Positions 44,473 through 52,585 of a stretch of 64,000 nt of DNA are shown here, one piece after another (the stretch's first letter is position 1; the number at the start of each line of letters is the position of its first letter). Below the pieces are notes generated by a model that saw only the letters and a program-made list of their open reading frames with translations, had not been told where the DNA came from and did not search any database. Where the stretch lies: contig JALDYR010000001.1 of NCBI GenBank assembly GCA_032153715.1, positions 381,203 to 445,202 on the forward strand, in the 5' to 3' direction. The translations under genes and the position numbers were made by a program. The stretch comes from SEAL01 sp032153715. Its GTDB lineage: Bacteria > Patescibacteriota > Saccharimonadia > Saccharimonadales > Saccharimonadaceae.

Positions 44473-46356
44473 CTACTCGTCCCGCATATCTTTAATAGGA
44501 TTACGCGCCAAATTACGCGCCAACGGCAAAAGAATACTCACTAAACTTGCAATCAGTATCAGCCCACCGACCGCAGCCACCGCTTGCCACCATAGACCTA
44601 TGAGCTGGAATTTTGCGTCCTCAGGTGCGTTCAAAAACGCAAGATGAGCATGGACCGTCGCATCCTGCGAATACGTATTATCGACCCAAAGAGCTATACC
44701 ACCACCAATCAGACAGGCAATAACAAAAACGATCAGGGCAAAGAGCGTCGTATAAATGACATACACCGCCCGTAGATCATTACGCGAAGCGCCAATCGCA
44801 CGAAAAACTGCTGTCTCACGGCGACTATCGACAATCACGCGCCCTACCATGCCCATCATAATTAATGCCGCAATCGATCCAATAACGAGGCCGGCAATCT
44901 GCAGCACTTTTTGCGCTTGACCCTTTAGCTCATCAAGCATCACACTATTACTGCCGAAATAACTAATAATTGGTTTATTAAAACAATCAGCGCCACTACA
45001 ATTTTCTTTTGTATAAAACGTTCGCACCTCATCAACCGAAGCAAACTCAATCAACTGACCTACTGGTATGCGTGACATACTCACACTCGCCGCTTCGGTA
45101 GCTGACTTTGGAATATACTTATCATACTCCACTTTATTCGGCAACGCATCATACATATCCTGCGGCACCACCCAGTTCCCCTGTAGCGATGACCCGGTTA
45201 CGACACTCACCAGCGCCCCGACGTTCGAAAAGGACTGCTCGTCAAAACCATCGGGCGCAAGCCCTACAACACGAAATGTCAGTTTTTGCTGCATCGGATG
45301 AACCGTTTCACCGAATTTTTCGTTAAATGCCTGCTGCTTGGCGACAAGCGCCTTCTCGTCCGTCGAACGGATGTCACTTTTGATAACCGGCGCTACACAT
45401 GCGGTTGGATCAGGCAATCCATAAATTAAAGAAGGTTTTTGATAGTCCTTATTACCAGTATTTTTCTTAATCTCCTTGTCAATCCGTTTCGCTTCTTCAA
45501 CCTGCTGCACCGAGAGGCTGTTTCGATAACAAACAGTAAATGTCGCGGATGCTGCATGGGCACGGATATACTTTATACGCTCAAGTCGCTCATTCGCAGG
45601 AGCGTTTTTCGCAAGCTTTGGCAGACCTAGCGCCTTTTCTACTTTTGAAATCGGTGCGATAACAGGTATATCATTCTTATTTGTCTGCGCACTTAGCGCC
45701 GACTGATCAAGTAGAAAAGGTTTCGTAACTGATTTATCCAAATAATACCAGCCTCCCTCAATACCTGGATTCATTTGATATTGAGCGTTTACATCTGGCT
45801 CAAAGTTCTCTTTTCCGCCCTCCATCGTTGCAATGCGCCCCGCCTCGGGTACCACATTTGGTTTTAAGGTGTAATAAGCCGAAGGATGATATCTACCTAC
45901 GCTTTCCTTCAGTTTATCGAGTGGTGTTTTTCGCTGATCCAATTGCTCTTTGATAGCAAGTTGGCTTGTCGGGACTGTCGCATCAATATACGGGTCGTTC
46001 TTATCTCCCGATACAGGTTTTGGCTCACTCGAGACGTCAAACTCAATCCCAAGACGTTTGGCTTCGGCCTTTTTTTCAGCGATACGCGTCATATAGAGCT
46101 GTGTTGCCCGTGCTCGCAGCTCTGGCGTATCTTCGTATGGTTGCGAGTTATAGTCGATATAACTTACTAAGTATCGCTCCGACAAACCACCACTCATAAA
46201 CTGCCTACCACTCGTTATCGTGCCTGCAGCAATCAAAATAGCGGCAATCAGCAGCCCGAACAAAATACTGGCAGAGCCTGCCGTCATGACAGTACGCACT
46301 TTACGCATGCGTAGTTTTGTTTGCGCAAGAATAAAGGCATCCGAGAAACGAATCAT
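44473..46356 (-). CDS. ABC transporter permease, MacB/FtsX type
   Basis: 627 residues: one N-terminal helix (about 20-48), a large extracytoplasmic domain (about 50-490), three C-terminal helices (about 500-525, 545-570, 590-615) and the FtsX-type signature RETAVFRAIGASRNDLRAVYVIYT. The ATPase partner overlaps by 4 bp upstream. Unusually the extracytoplasmic domain contains several cysteines (CYRNSL, CVAPV, NCSGADC). Likely exports a lipoprotein, peptide or cell-surface component; mechanotransmission rather than channel transport is typical of this family. Confidence 0.85.
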   Translation of the reverse strand: MIRFSDAFILAQTKLRMRKVRTVMTAGSASILFGLLIAAILIAAGTITSGRQFMSGGLSERYLVSYIDYNSQPYEDTPELRARATQLYMTRIAEKKAEAKRLGIEFDVSSEPKPVSGDKNDPYIDATVPTSQLAIKEQLDQRKTPLDKLKESVGRYHPSAYYTLKPNVVPEAGRIATMEGGKENFEPDVNAQYQMNPGIEGGWYYLDKSVTKPFLLDQSALSAQTNKNDIPVIAPISKVEKALGLPKLAKNAPANERLERIKYIRAHAASATFTVCYRNSLSVQQVEEAKRIDKEIKKNTGNKDYQKPSLIYGLPDPTACVAPVIKSDIRSTDEKALVAKQQAFNEKFGETVHPMQQKLTFRVVGLAPDGFDEQSFSNVGALVSVVTGSSLQGNWVVPQDMYDALPNKVEYDKYIPKSATEAASVSMSRIPVGQLIEFASVDEVRTFYTKENCSGADCFNKPIISYFGSNSVMLDELKGQAQKVLQIAGLVIGSIAALIMMGMVGRVIVDSRRETAVFRAIGASRNDLRAVYVIYTTLFALIVFVIACLIGGGIALWVDNTYSQDATVHAHLAFLNAPEDAKFQLIGLWWQAVAAVGGLILIASLVSILLPLARNLARNPIKDMRDE

Positions 46357-47180
46357 AAGGCCACTCCATCGCGTAAAGCAATCTCACGATCAGCTCGGTG
46401 AGCAATAGCCTGGTCGTGTGTCACTACGATAATCGTTGTCCCGTATTCTTGGCGGATCAGCTCAAACAATTCAATAATTGCGGCACTATTTCTGCTATCA
46501 AGATTACCTGTCGGCTCATCGGCAAGCAAGATTTTTGGCTTATTAAACAGGGCGCGTGCGATTGCCGCCCGTTGCATTTGGCCGCCCGATAATTCTTTCG
46601 GGAGGTGACTGACACGATCAGCCAATCCTACAGCCTTAGTAAGTTCGCTGACCTGATTCTGTCGTGTGGTGCGCTTTTTTCGCGCAAACATACCAGGAAC
46701 CTCAATGTTTTGTCCTAACTTCAAGAACGGCTGCAGATAAAAAAATTGAAAGACAAAGCCGATTGTCTGACCTCGAAAAATTGACAGCTTGTGATCGCTT
46801 AATTGCGTTAAATTAACGCCGTCCACCTCAACTGTGCCACCCGTCGGCTTATCAAGTCCACCGATTAGCTGTAGTAGCGTGCTTTTACCGCTACCGCTCG
46901 AACCTGTCAAGGCGATAAATTCACCCTGACGAACACTAAGCGACACACCATTTAAGGCCGCTACCTTCTGACGTCCAACCTTGTATTGCTTCGTAGCATT
47001 CTTCACTGACACGATGATCGGCGCATCCTGAAAGCGCTCGGCTGCCGTCCGCCGTGCGGCCGAATCTGCAGTGGAACGGCGACGTAGTGCGCTGACCGCC
47101 GCCGATACGTCCCCGTCAAATAGACGGAGGAACTCATCAATTTTGACCTCATTAACCGACTCTATCTTTTCGCCACCCAT
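46353..47180 (-). CDS. ABC transporter ATPase, LolD/MacB type
   Basis: 275 residues: Walker A GSSGSGKST (about 93), Q-loop FVFQFFYLQP, signature LSGGQMQRAAIARAL, Walker B ILLADEPTGNLD and H-loop VVTHD. An extra N-terminal segment of about 55 residues (VNEVKIDEFLRLFDGDVSAAVSAL) precedes the ABC domain and is unusual for LolD-type subunits. Overlaps its permease by 4 bp. TATAAT lies 11 bases before the ATG, so the leader is very short. Confidence 0.9.
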   Translation of the reverse strand: MGGEKIESVNEVKIDEFLRLFDGDVSAAVSALRRRSTADSAARRTAAERFQDAPIIVSVKNATKQYKVGRQKVAALNGVSLSVRQGEFIALTGSSGSGKSTLLQLIGGLDKPTGGTVEVDGVNLTQLSDHKLSIFRGQTIGFVFQFFYLQPFLKLGQNIEVPGMFARKKRTTRQNQVSELTKAVGLADRVSHLPKELSGGQMQRAAIARALFNKPKILLADEPTGNLDSRNSAAIIELFELIRQEYGTTIIVVTHDQAIAHRADREIALRDGVAL

Positions 47181-47213
47181 ATTTGTCTTTGATTATAACA
47201 TGAGACTGATCAT

Positions 47214-48014
47214 TTACTGAGTAGTCTTGCGCTTGAATAGCCATGCTGCAATTGGAATCGAAACAACGAGAATCGATATACTCCAGACCACTGACCACAA
47301 AATCGAATCACCAATTGGCGTGCCGATAAGCAATCCGCGAATTGCATCGACCATCTGACTGACTGGCTGATTTTCAGCAAATGGCTTCAGCCACGACGAC
47401 ATACTCTCCGCTGGAACGAAGGCGGTACTGGCAAACGTCAGCGGGAAGATGATAACGAACGTCAGCCACTGAACACCCTCAACACTCTTTGCAATCACCC
47501 CAACAATTGCTGACAGCCACGAGATAGCCAACGTAAAGAGCGCCAGTAGCCCCGCAAAAATCAACCATTCAGTGAACGTCGCATTTGGACGAAAGCCAAT
47601 CACGAGGCCAGCAAGAATCATCACGATCGTCGAGATACCATTACGGAATAGATCGGAAATCACGTGGCCGTTCAGCACTGCAAGATTAGACATTGGCAAG
47701 CTACGGAAACGGTCAACAATACCGCGTTGCAAATCGTTACAGACCGCGATCGCCGTCGTTGTCGAACCAAAGGCAATCGTCTGGACGATGATACCCGCCA
47801 TCAAGAAGTTTGTGTAACTGCCGCCACTCGTTGCAATCGCACCGCCAAATACCGCCGTAAACAATACGAGGAACATAATAGGTTGGAAAAATGTACCCAA
47901 TAGTTGATCGGTGTTGCGAATAATATGCGTACTACTACGACGAATCATAATCAATGAATCAGTCATAGCCAGCCATAGCTTTGATCGTTTTTCAAATTTC
48001 AATTCAACCGCCAT
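47214..48014 (-). CDS. ABC-2 type transporter permease (DrrB-like)
   Basis: 266 residues with six predicted helices and the ABC-2 signature region (FLALFTLAISWLSAIVGVIAKSVEGVQWLTFV, LTFASTAFVPAESM). Follows its ATPase after one base. DrrAB-like systems export drugs, lipids or polysaccharide precursors; the cargo here cannot be inferred. Confidence 0.88.
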   Translation of the reverse strand: MAVELKFEKRSKLWLAMTDSLIMIRRSSTHIIRNTDQLLGTFFQPIMFLVLFTAVFGGAIATSGGSYTNFLMAGIIVQTIAFGSTTTAIAVCNDLQRGIVDRFRSLPMSNLAVLNGHVISDLFRNGISTIVMILAGLVIGFRPNATFTEWLIFAGLLALFTLAISWLSAIVGVIAKSVEGVQWLTFVIIFPLTFASTAFVPAESMSSWLKPFAENQPVSQMVDAIRGLLIGTPIGDSILWSVVWSISILVVSIPIAAWLFKRKTTQ

Positions 48015-48015
48015 C

Positions 48016-48972
48016 TTACGCTTCCTCGCTATCTTTTGTTTGCTTACCCGTTAACGACAAGAATACGTCGTCGAGCGTTGGCTTGTGAACGGCCATTGCT
48101 TCAAATCGTAGGTTTTCCTTCTGGAGCGTATCGAGAACTTTACGAACATCAGCATTAGTATCTTTCAAAACAACTGTGACAGTCTTTTCACCTTCGTCGC
48201 TTTCCTGCACGGACTTATCGAGCACCTTCACGGCCAACTTATATTCGTTGGTTGTCGCAAATGTCAGCTCGAGGCGGTCTTTGCCGACTTTCGCCTTTAG
48301 CTCTTTAGCTGTACCCTCGGCAATTACTTTCCCACCATCAATCACCACAATACGATCAGCCAACTGATCAGCCTCTTCGAGGTACTGGGTGGTGAGCAAA
48401 ATCGTAGCGCCATTTTGTTTCAGTTTTTCAATAATCTCCCACATAGCAATGCGTGATCGCGGATCAAGTCCCGTCGTTGGCTCGTCCAAGAAGATGACCG
48501 GTGGAGTTGCAATCAAACTCACCGCCAGGTCGAGACGGCGTCGCATACCGCCAGAGTATGTTTTCGCTGGGCGCTCAGCTGCTTTAACAAGATCAAATTC
48601 TTCAAGCAATTCCTGCGCTCGGGCGTGCGCGCTGTCTTTTGTCAGGCGATACAAGCGCCCCATCATGACCAAGTTTTCCCGACCTGTTAACAGTTCGTCG
48701 ACCGCCGCCGATTGTCCTGTCAGGCCGATCACGCTTCGCACGTCATCAGCTTGCGATTTGACGTCGTAGCCCTCAATCGTCACTGAACCAGCATCAAACC
48801 CAAGCAACGTACTCAGAATACGAACCGTTGTTGTCTTACCTGCACCGTTCGGGCCAAGCAATGCCAGCATCGTGCCGCGCTCGACATTGATATCAATCCC
48901 CTTCAGGACATTGTTGGATCCATAGGACTTTTTCAGCCCCTTTGCCTGAATCACATAGTCAGCTTTCGTCAT
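48016..48972 (-). CDS. ABC-2 transporter ATPase (DrrA-like)
   Basis: 318 residues: Walker A GPNGAGKTT, signature YSGGMRRRLDLAVSL, Walker B VIFLDEPTTGLD, and the extra C-terminal regulatory domain typical of DrrA-type ATPases (about 225-310, ending KPTLDDVFLSLTG). AGGGG precedes the ATG. First gene of a two-gene exporter operon. Confidence 0.92.
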   Translation of the reverse strand: MTKADYVIQAKGLKKSYGSNNVLKGIDINVERGTMLALLGPNGAGKTTTVRILSTLLGFDAGSVTIEGYDVKSQADDVRSVIGLTGQSAAVDELLTGRENLVMMGRLYRLTKDSAHARAQELLEEFDLVKAAERPAKTYSGGMRRRLDLAVSLIATPPVIFLDEPTTGLDPRSRIAMWEIIEKLKQNGATILLTTQYLEEADQLADRIVVIDGGKVIAEGTAKELKAKVGKDRLELTFATTNEYKLAVKVLDKSVQESDEGEKTVTVVLKDTNADVRKVLDTLQKENLRFEAMAVHKPTLDDVFLSLTGKQTKDSEEA

Positions 48973-49010
48973 GGAAGGTTCCCCTATTTAATCTATTTTA
49001 TTGTAGCAAA

Positions 49011-49475
49011 TTATTTACGCGTTACTTTCACCATAGCGTGGCGAATTGGCTGGCCATTAAGAACATACCCACCTTGCAACTCTTCAGCAATCACTTCCGT
49101 TTCACCTTCAGCATCTTCCTCAAACTGAATAGCCTCGTGTAATTCTGGATTAAATTCACTACCCACCTTGGCATCAATACGCTGCAGATTCAATGACTCA
49201 AGCGACTTCTCAAGATTCTTAACGAGGCCAGCAATACCTTGCGCCCACTTATTGTCCTTGAGCTCTTCTGGCGTATATGCAACGGCACGCTCAATATTAT
49301 CGATAACTGGCAACAACTTCAAAATAGCCGCCGCCTGCCCTGCGCTCCGTGCGGCCGACTTCTCTGCTTCGACTCGTTTACGGTAGTTTTCAAAGTCTGC
49401 CCGCGTTCGCTGCAAATCATTCGTCAGGTCACCAACCTGCTGTTCAAGTTCTTCTTGCTTCTTACCCTTTACCAT
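49011..49475 (-). CDS. grpE: Nucleotide exchange factor GrpE
   Basis: DnaK nucleotide exchange factor. 154 residues: N-terminal coiled coil (LEQQVGDLTNDLQRTRADFENYRKR), the LLPVIDNIERA four-helix part and the C-terminal beta domain (GSEFNPELHEAIQ...VLNGQPIRHAMVKV). Third gene of hrcA-sORF-grpE; AGGAG before the ATG overlaps the stop of the small ORF, which couples them. Confidence 0.96.
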   Translation of the reverse strand: MVKGKKQEELEQQVGDLTNDLQRTRADFENYRKRVEAEKSAARSAGQAAAILKLLPVIDNIERAVAYTPEELKDNKWAQGIAGLVKNLEKSLESLNLQRIDAKVGSEFNPELHEAIQFEEDAEGETEVIAEELQGGYVLNGQPIRHAMVKVTRK

Positions 49476-49483
49476 TCTGTCTC

Positions 49484-49618
49484 CTAAAACAAGTTCTTTA
49501 TTGAATTCAGTATTTCGACTATTACATCACCAACTGCGTTAATCACCGTTACTGTCGCATCAACAATTGCCTGAATAATCGAGGTGATTGCGTTAACTAT
49601 CGTATCAATCAGATTCAT
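49484..49618 (-). CDS. 44-residue amphipathic small protein between hrcA and grpE
   Basis: Too short for usual calling. ATG 49618 overlaps the hrcA stop (TAATG) and has GGAGG about 10 bases upstream; the TAG stop overlaps the grpE ribosome site. The peptide is almost entirely an Ile/Val/Leu plus Asn/Asp/Ser/Thr pattern with hydrophobic residues every three to four positions (for example NLIDTIVNAITSIIQAIVD), i.e. one long amphipathic helix with no Pro, Cys or Trp. Tight coupling on both sides argues that it is a real gene; function unknown. Confidence 0.7.
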   Translation of the reverse strand: MNLIDTIVNAITSIIQAIVDATVTVINAVGDVIVEILNSIKNLF

Positions 49619-50325
49619 TACAATACCTCCTCAAGCATCGCGCCGGCGTGTCGCACTAAGCGCATGACTTTTCCGTAACTTTGACGAGTTGGGCCTAAGA
49701 CTCCAATGTAGCTACGGTCACTGTACGGCGAACGGAAGCGGCTAACAATTAAGGTGGCGCCACTCGATTTACCGATTGGATTTTCACTTCCAATAAATAC
49801 ATTCAATGGCTCGTTTGGTGCGGCTTCACGCAGCCATGGCTCAAGATTGTCAAGCAAACGCGCGACGGCCTGCGTGTGGTTGTTTTGCATAAACTCCGGC
49901 TGACTAAAGAGGTTGCCAATGCCATTCATATACAGCTGGTCGCCAATTGTCGCGAGGCCAAGGTTATGGGTCAGCTCAACCAAGCTATCAACCGCGCTGC
50001 GAATCGCCCGATCAGCATGGGCTCCATGCGGTGAAACGCGCGCTTCGATCGTCCTCGCACCACGATCAAGAGTCGGTGCCTGGTGTGCGTCAGCTTCGGT
50101 CAGCGTGTTCACATAAAAACGGTAACCCTGATCGGTCGGCACCCGACCCGAACTAGTGTGCGTCTGTTGAATCATCCCCATATCTTCTAGGCGCGCCATT
50201 TCGCTGCGGATTGTCGCACTTGAAACGCCAAACAGCTTCGCCAGCATCACACTCCCAACAGGACTCGCTACTTCAGCGTACTGTTCAATGATGGCTGCTA
50301 ATATCTGCGCTTGACGTTCGGTCAT
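49618..50325 (-). CDS. hrcA: Heat-shock repressor HrcA
   Basis: Repressor that binds CIRCE. N-terminal winged helix (TERQAQILAAIIEQYAEVASPVGS, VSSATIRSEMARLEDMGMI, THTSSGRVPTDQGYRFYV) is complete. At 235 residues it is about 100 shorter than typical HrcA, with a reduced insert/dimer domain, but the C-terminal IGVLGPTRQSYGKVM end is present. Start: ATG 50325 is six bases after TATAAT (50332-50337); the ATG at 50352 lies inside the CIRCE and is rejected. Autorepression through the CIRCE is expected. Confidence 0.93.
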   Translation of the reverse strand: MTERQAQILAAIIEQYAEVASPVGSVMLAKLFGVSSATIRSEMARLEDMGMIQQTHTSSGRVPTDQGYRFYVNTLTEADAHQAPTLDRGARTIEARVSPHGAHADRAIRSAVDSLVELTHNLGLATIGDQLYMNGIGNLFSQPEFMQNNHTQAVARLLDNLEPWLREAAPNEPLNVFIGSENPIGKSSGATLIVSRFRSPYSDRSYIGVLGPTRQSYGKVMRLVRHAGAMLEEVL

Positions 50326-50331
50326 GCTTAA

Positions 50332-50337
50332 ATTATA
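50332..50337 (-). promoter_or_regulatory. -10 box (TATAAT), leaderless-type promoter of hrcA operon
   Basis: TATAAT on the minus strand with a six-base gap to ATG 50325; the CIRCE at 50346-50372 covers the -35 region. Confidence 0.7.
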
Positions 50338-50345
50338 GCGCGTCT

Positions 50346-50372
50346 TTGGCACTCATGCAAATAGAGTGCCAA
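50346..50372 (-). promoter_or_regulatory. CIRCE variant before hrcA
   Basis: TTGGCACTC-N9-GAGTGCCAA, perfectly symmetric with an A-to-G change in both arms relative to consensus. Confidence 0.93.
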
Positions 50373-50373
50373 T

Positions 50374-50946
50374 CTACCACTTGCTAATCTCAACCATACA
50401 AAAGGTATGTGCCGCACTACGAACTGTATACAGTTGACCTGCGAGCGTTACGTTGTCATAACCCGGAGTTGGCGACAAAATATTGGCAACCCCGCAATTT
50501 GCGTTCGGCCCCACTGAAAATCCAAATACCGATCGATTATCGGCAAAGTAATTTGAATGATACCACATCGAACCCGTTGGATTACTTCCCCATTTCGTAA
50601 GCTTCTGCTCGGCAATACCGGCGTAAGTTGCCAATTTTTGATTAAACGCCGTGTCGTAAACCGTATTTGCCGCCCAATAATCACTGTTGGCGCAAGTGCC
50701 GCCCGGCACTGCACTCGCCGGTGCGATACACGACGAGGCTATCGGACGCCCCTCGACCGCCTCCCAAGCCTTTAATCCTTTAATGTAGGCGTTGGCAGTG
50801 CTTGTCGCCGTGGCGCTATTTGCACGCTCCTGTACGCCATTAAACGCAACGATAGTGATCGCCGCCAAGATACCGATCACGACGATGACGATTAGCAACT
50901 CGACAATCGTAAAGCCACGTATATTCCTATTACTTACCACACCCAC
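50374..50946 (-). CDS. Type IV prepilin
   Basis: 190 residues. Leader ends RNIRG-FTIVELLIVIVV with Glu +5 and the same GILAAITIVAFNGVQ helix as the genes at 18259 and 18775. The globular part carries four cysteines (SSCIAP, GTCAN, ANCGV, FCMVE), probably two disulfides. Start is GTG 50946 or GTG two codons later (50940). It ends one base before the hrcA CIRCE. A short ORF (50978-51043) with a strong ribosome site precedes it in the same transcript. Confidence 0.9.
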   Translation of the reverse strand: MGVVSNRNIRGFTIVELLIVIVVIGILAAITIVAFNGVQERANSATATSTANAYIKGLKAWEAVEGRPIASSCIAPASAVPGGTCANSDYWAANTVYDTAFNQKLATYAGIAEQKLTKWGSNPTGSMWYHSNYFADNRSVFGFSVGPNANCGVANILSPTPGYDNVTLAGQLYTVRSAAHTFCMVEISKW

Positions 50947-50977
50947 TACCTAATACCTACCGTGATCAAACCCTTAC

Positions 50978-51043
50978 TCAGTCAACGAGCGTGCCCTGTG
51001 GATCGTCTCCAAGTTGCAGTGCGCGTGCCATGTAGATATACAT
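50978..51043 (-). CDS. Possible 21-codon leader ORF before prepilin
   Basis: ATG 51043 has a near-perfect AAGGAG site and lies about 18 bases after the expected start of a TTGCCG-16-TATACT promoter (TATACT near 51068-51073). The peptide contains ALQLGDDPQGTLVD and ends TGA, 31 bases before the prepilin GTG. It could be a translated leader that controls the prepilin, or a chance ORF behind a real leader. Confidence 0.4.
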   Translation of the reverse strand: MYIYMARALQLGDDPQGTLVD

Positions 51044-51122
51044 CTCTCCTTAGCTTCTGTTGTCCTCAGTATACATGACGCTTACGGTTCGGCAAATGTG
51101 TGACGAATAACCATAATTCACC

Positions 51123-51128
51123 TATACT
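51123..51128 (+). promoter_or_regulatory. -10 box (TATACT), leaderless-type promoter
   Basis: TATACT with a six-base gap (GGAGCT) to ATG 51135. Confidence 0.6.
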
Positions 51129-51134
51129 GGAGCT

Positions 51135-51347
51135 ATGGGATTTTTAAGTGATTTTGGCAGCTTTCTCAGCGAAGTGCAAGCCGTTAACGACGAGATTGAT
51201 AACCTCAAAAGTGAGGTCGTGTCATCCGTCGTTGATGCCGCCAACCAAACGCGCGATACCGTCGCCGACACAGCCAGTCAGGCCACGAGTGCTATTCAGC
51301 AAATTAATAGTGATATCGAGCAATCACTACCAAAAAATGACCAGTAG
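51135..51347 (+). CDS. Small helical protein of unknown function
   Basis: 70 residues, no signal peptide or transmembrane helix. The sequence is one long amphipathic, coiled-coil-like helix rich in Ser, Asp, Gln, Ala and Val (DEIDNLKSEVVSSVVDAANQ, DTVADTASQATSAIQQ). A terminator overlaps its stop codon, so it is a complete single-gene unit. Apolipoprotein- or phasin-like membrane-surface binding is one possibility, not shown. Confidence 0.65.
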   Translation: MGFLSDFGSFLSEVQAVNDEIDNLKSEVVSSVVDAANQTRDTVADTASQATSAIQQINSDIEQSLPKNDQ

Positions 51348-51360
51348 CCTGGTCGTTTTT
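51339..51360 (+). terminator. Terminator overlapping the stop of the 70-residue gene
   Basis: GACCAG-TAGC-CTGGTC then GTTTTTATTT; the TAG stop is in the loop. Confidence 0.8.
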
Positions 51361-51362
51361 AT

Positions 51363-51452
51363 TTATGGGTCGCGCCGTGTTTCCGGCAGCGCCAGACGTA
51401 GCACGAGAGCAATCAAGAACAAAACAACAATAATCAGCAGGTAGTACTTCAT
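51363..51452 (-). CDS. 29-residue single-helix membrane peptide
   Basis: ATG 51452, stop TAA at 51363-51365. The peptide is MKYYLLIIVVLFLIALVL followed by a short basic tail ending RRDP, i.e. one transmembrane helix. It starts five bases after the stop of the small Tat-signal-like gene; TATCAT lies six bases before the ATG, so it could also be leaderless. Location next to tatA/tatC suggests envelope function; very short, so moderate confidence. Confidence 0.5.
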   Translation of the reverse strand: MKYYLLIIVVLFLIALVLRLALPETRRDP

Positions 51453-51456
51453 GCAG

Positions 51457-51654
51457 TTATGATACCTTTTGGCCTCCGTAGACAGAGGCGCCATATCCAT
51501 TATGCGAGACAGCTGGAGCCTGCTTCGGGGCGGGCGCTAACGTCTTAAGAAGTGCACCAACCCCAGTCAGTGCAACAACCGCGATCGCAACATGCTTCAA
51601 AAAATCTTTTCGGTCCATCTTTTTATTAAGAAGCGTATCGAGCTCTTGCTTCAT
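51457..51654 (-). CDS. Small protein with RK-type Tat-like signal next to tatAC
   Basis: 65 residues: MDRKDFLKHVAIAVVALTGVGALLKTLAP resembles a twin-arginine signal (x-R-K-x-F-L-K) followed by the hydrophobic region, with a short GYGASVYGG tail. The first Arg-Lys pair deviates from RR. Start is ATG 51654 or the internal ATG 12 codons later that opens MDRKDF. TATAAT at 51684-51689 and an AAAGG site precede it. Could be a minimal Tat substrate or a membrane-anchored small protein. Confidence 0.65.
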   Translation of the reverse strand: MKQELDTLLNKKMDRKDFLKHVAIAVVALTGVGALLKTLAPAPKQAPAVSHNGYGASVYGGQKVS

Positions 51655-51742
51655 GGCGGTTTTTACCTTTGTTGTTTGTTTTGATTATAATTATGCTTTT
51701 ATTAAACACCGATCGGCGAATCGTGTCAATAAAAGTTGTGTG

Positions 51743-52585
51743 CTATATAGTCGAAAAACCGTCGACAACTCGAGCCGTGGATGACGTTGCTGTCGACTCA
51801 GCGGGGCGTCGCATGCGACGACGAATAAACACCGCTACGGCGCCTAATTGGTATATCGCCATAATCGGACCAGCTACAATCATCTGATTTATCATGTCTG
51901 GCGTCGGTGTAATAATAGCTGCAGCAATAACCGATCCAACAATCACATAGCGCTGCGACGACAATAAAACTCCTGGGGGAAAGGGCCGAATATGATCAAA
52001 CATAAACAGCAGCAACGGCAGCTGGAATAACGCCGCCAGTCCTAGCATGTACATCACCACAAATCCCAAGTATGACTCGGCCGTCAAATTTGGCGTCACT
52101 GCATCACCAGCGAAAGTCGTTAAGAAGTTAATAGCCGCCGGAATGGCCGCCACATACCCAAACACTGCACCAGCGGCAGCCAGAATGCCCGACAGCAGCA
52201 CCAGGATGACAATAAGCTTTCGCGAGGCGCCTTCAAAGACCGGCTGCAAAAACCGGTAGATATGATAGATAATGACAGGGATAGTGAGGAGCGCGCCAAA
52301 ATACAAACAGATCGTAAAAATAAAACTAAACCCACCGCCAGGTGTAAGATACACTAGCTTTTCACCATGGAGTGGTGCGACCACAAAATCAACAAGATAG
52401 TCTTTAAATTGAAATGCTACCGAAGACGCCACAAGCAAGACTATGACTATCCAAAAAAGACGATTACGCAATTCGTAGATATGCTCAAGAAACGTCAGCT
52501 GATGAACAGCCGGCTGCGAGGAACTACGACTGCTTTGGCTTGCTGTCGGTTTTTGCGGTGCTCTTTTTGTCTGTTGACTTGTCAT
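51743..52585 (-). CDS. tatC: Twin-arginine translocase subunit TatC
   Basis: Core receptor of the Tat pathway, which exports folded proteins. 280 residues: QLTFLEHIYELRNRLFW (family start signature), six helices, and RFLQPVFEGASRKL with PDMINQMIVAGPIMAIYQLGAV. The N-terminal 28 residues are an extra Ser/Gln/Lys-rich segment encoded within the last 62 bp of tatA in another frame. Forms tatA-tatC operon. Confidence 0.95.
   Translation of the reverse strand: MTSQQTKRAPQKPTASQSSRSSSQPAVHQLTFLEHIYELRNRLFWIVIVLLVASSVAFQFKDYLVDFVVAPLHGEKLVYLTPGGGFSFIFTICLYFGALLTIPVIIYHIYRFLQPVFEGASRKLIVILVLLSGILAAAGAVFGYVAAIPAAINFLTTFAGDAVTPNLTAESYLGFVVMYMLGLAALFQLPLLLFMFDHIRPFPPGVLLSSQRYVIVGSVIAAAIITPTPDMINQMIVAGPIMAIYQLGAVAVFIRRRMRRPAESTATSSTARVVDGFSTI

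Noticed and set aside
50326..50352. HrcA start at 50352
   Set aside because: That ATG lies inside the CIRCE element and upstream of the TATAAT box, so it would not be in the predicted mRNA.
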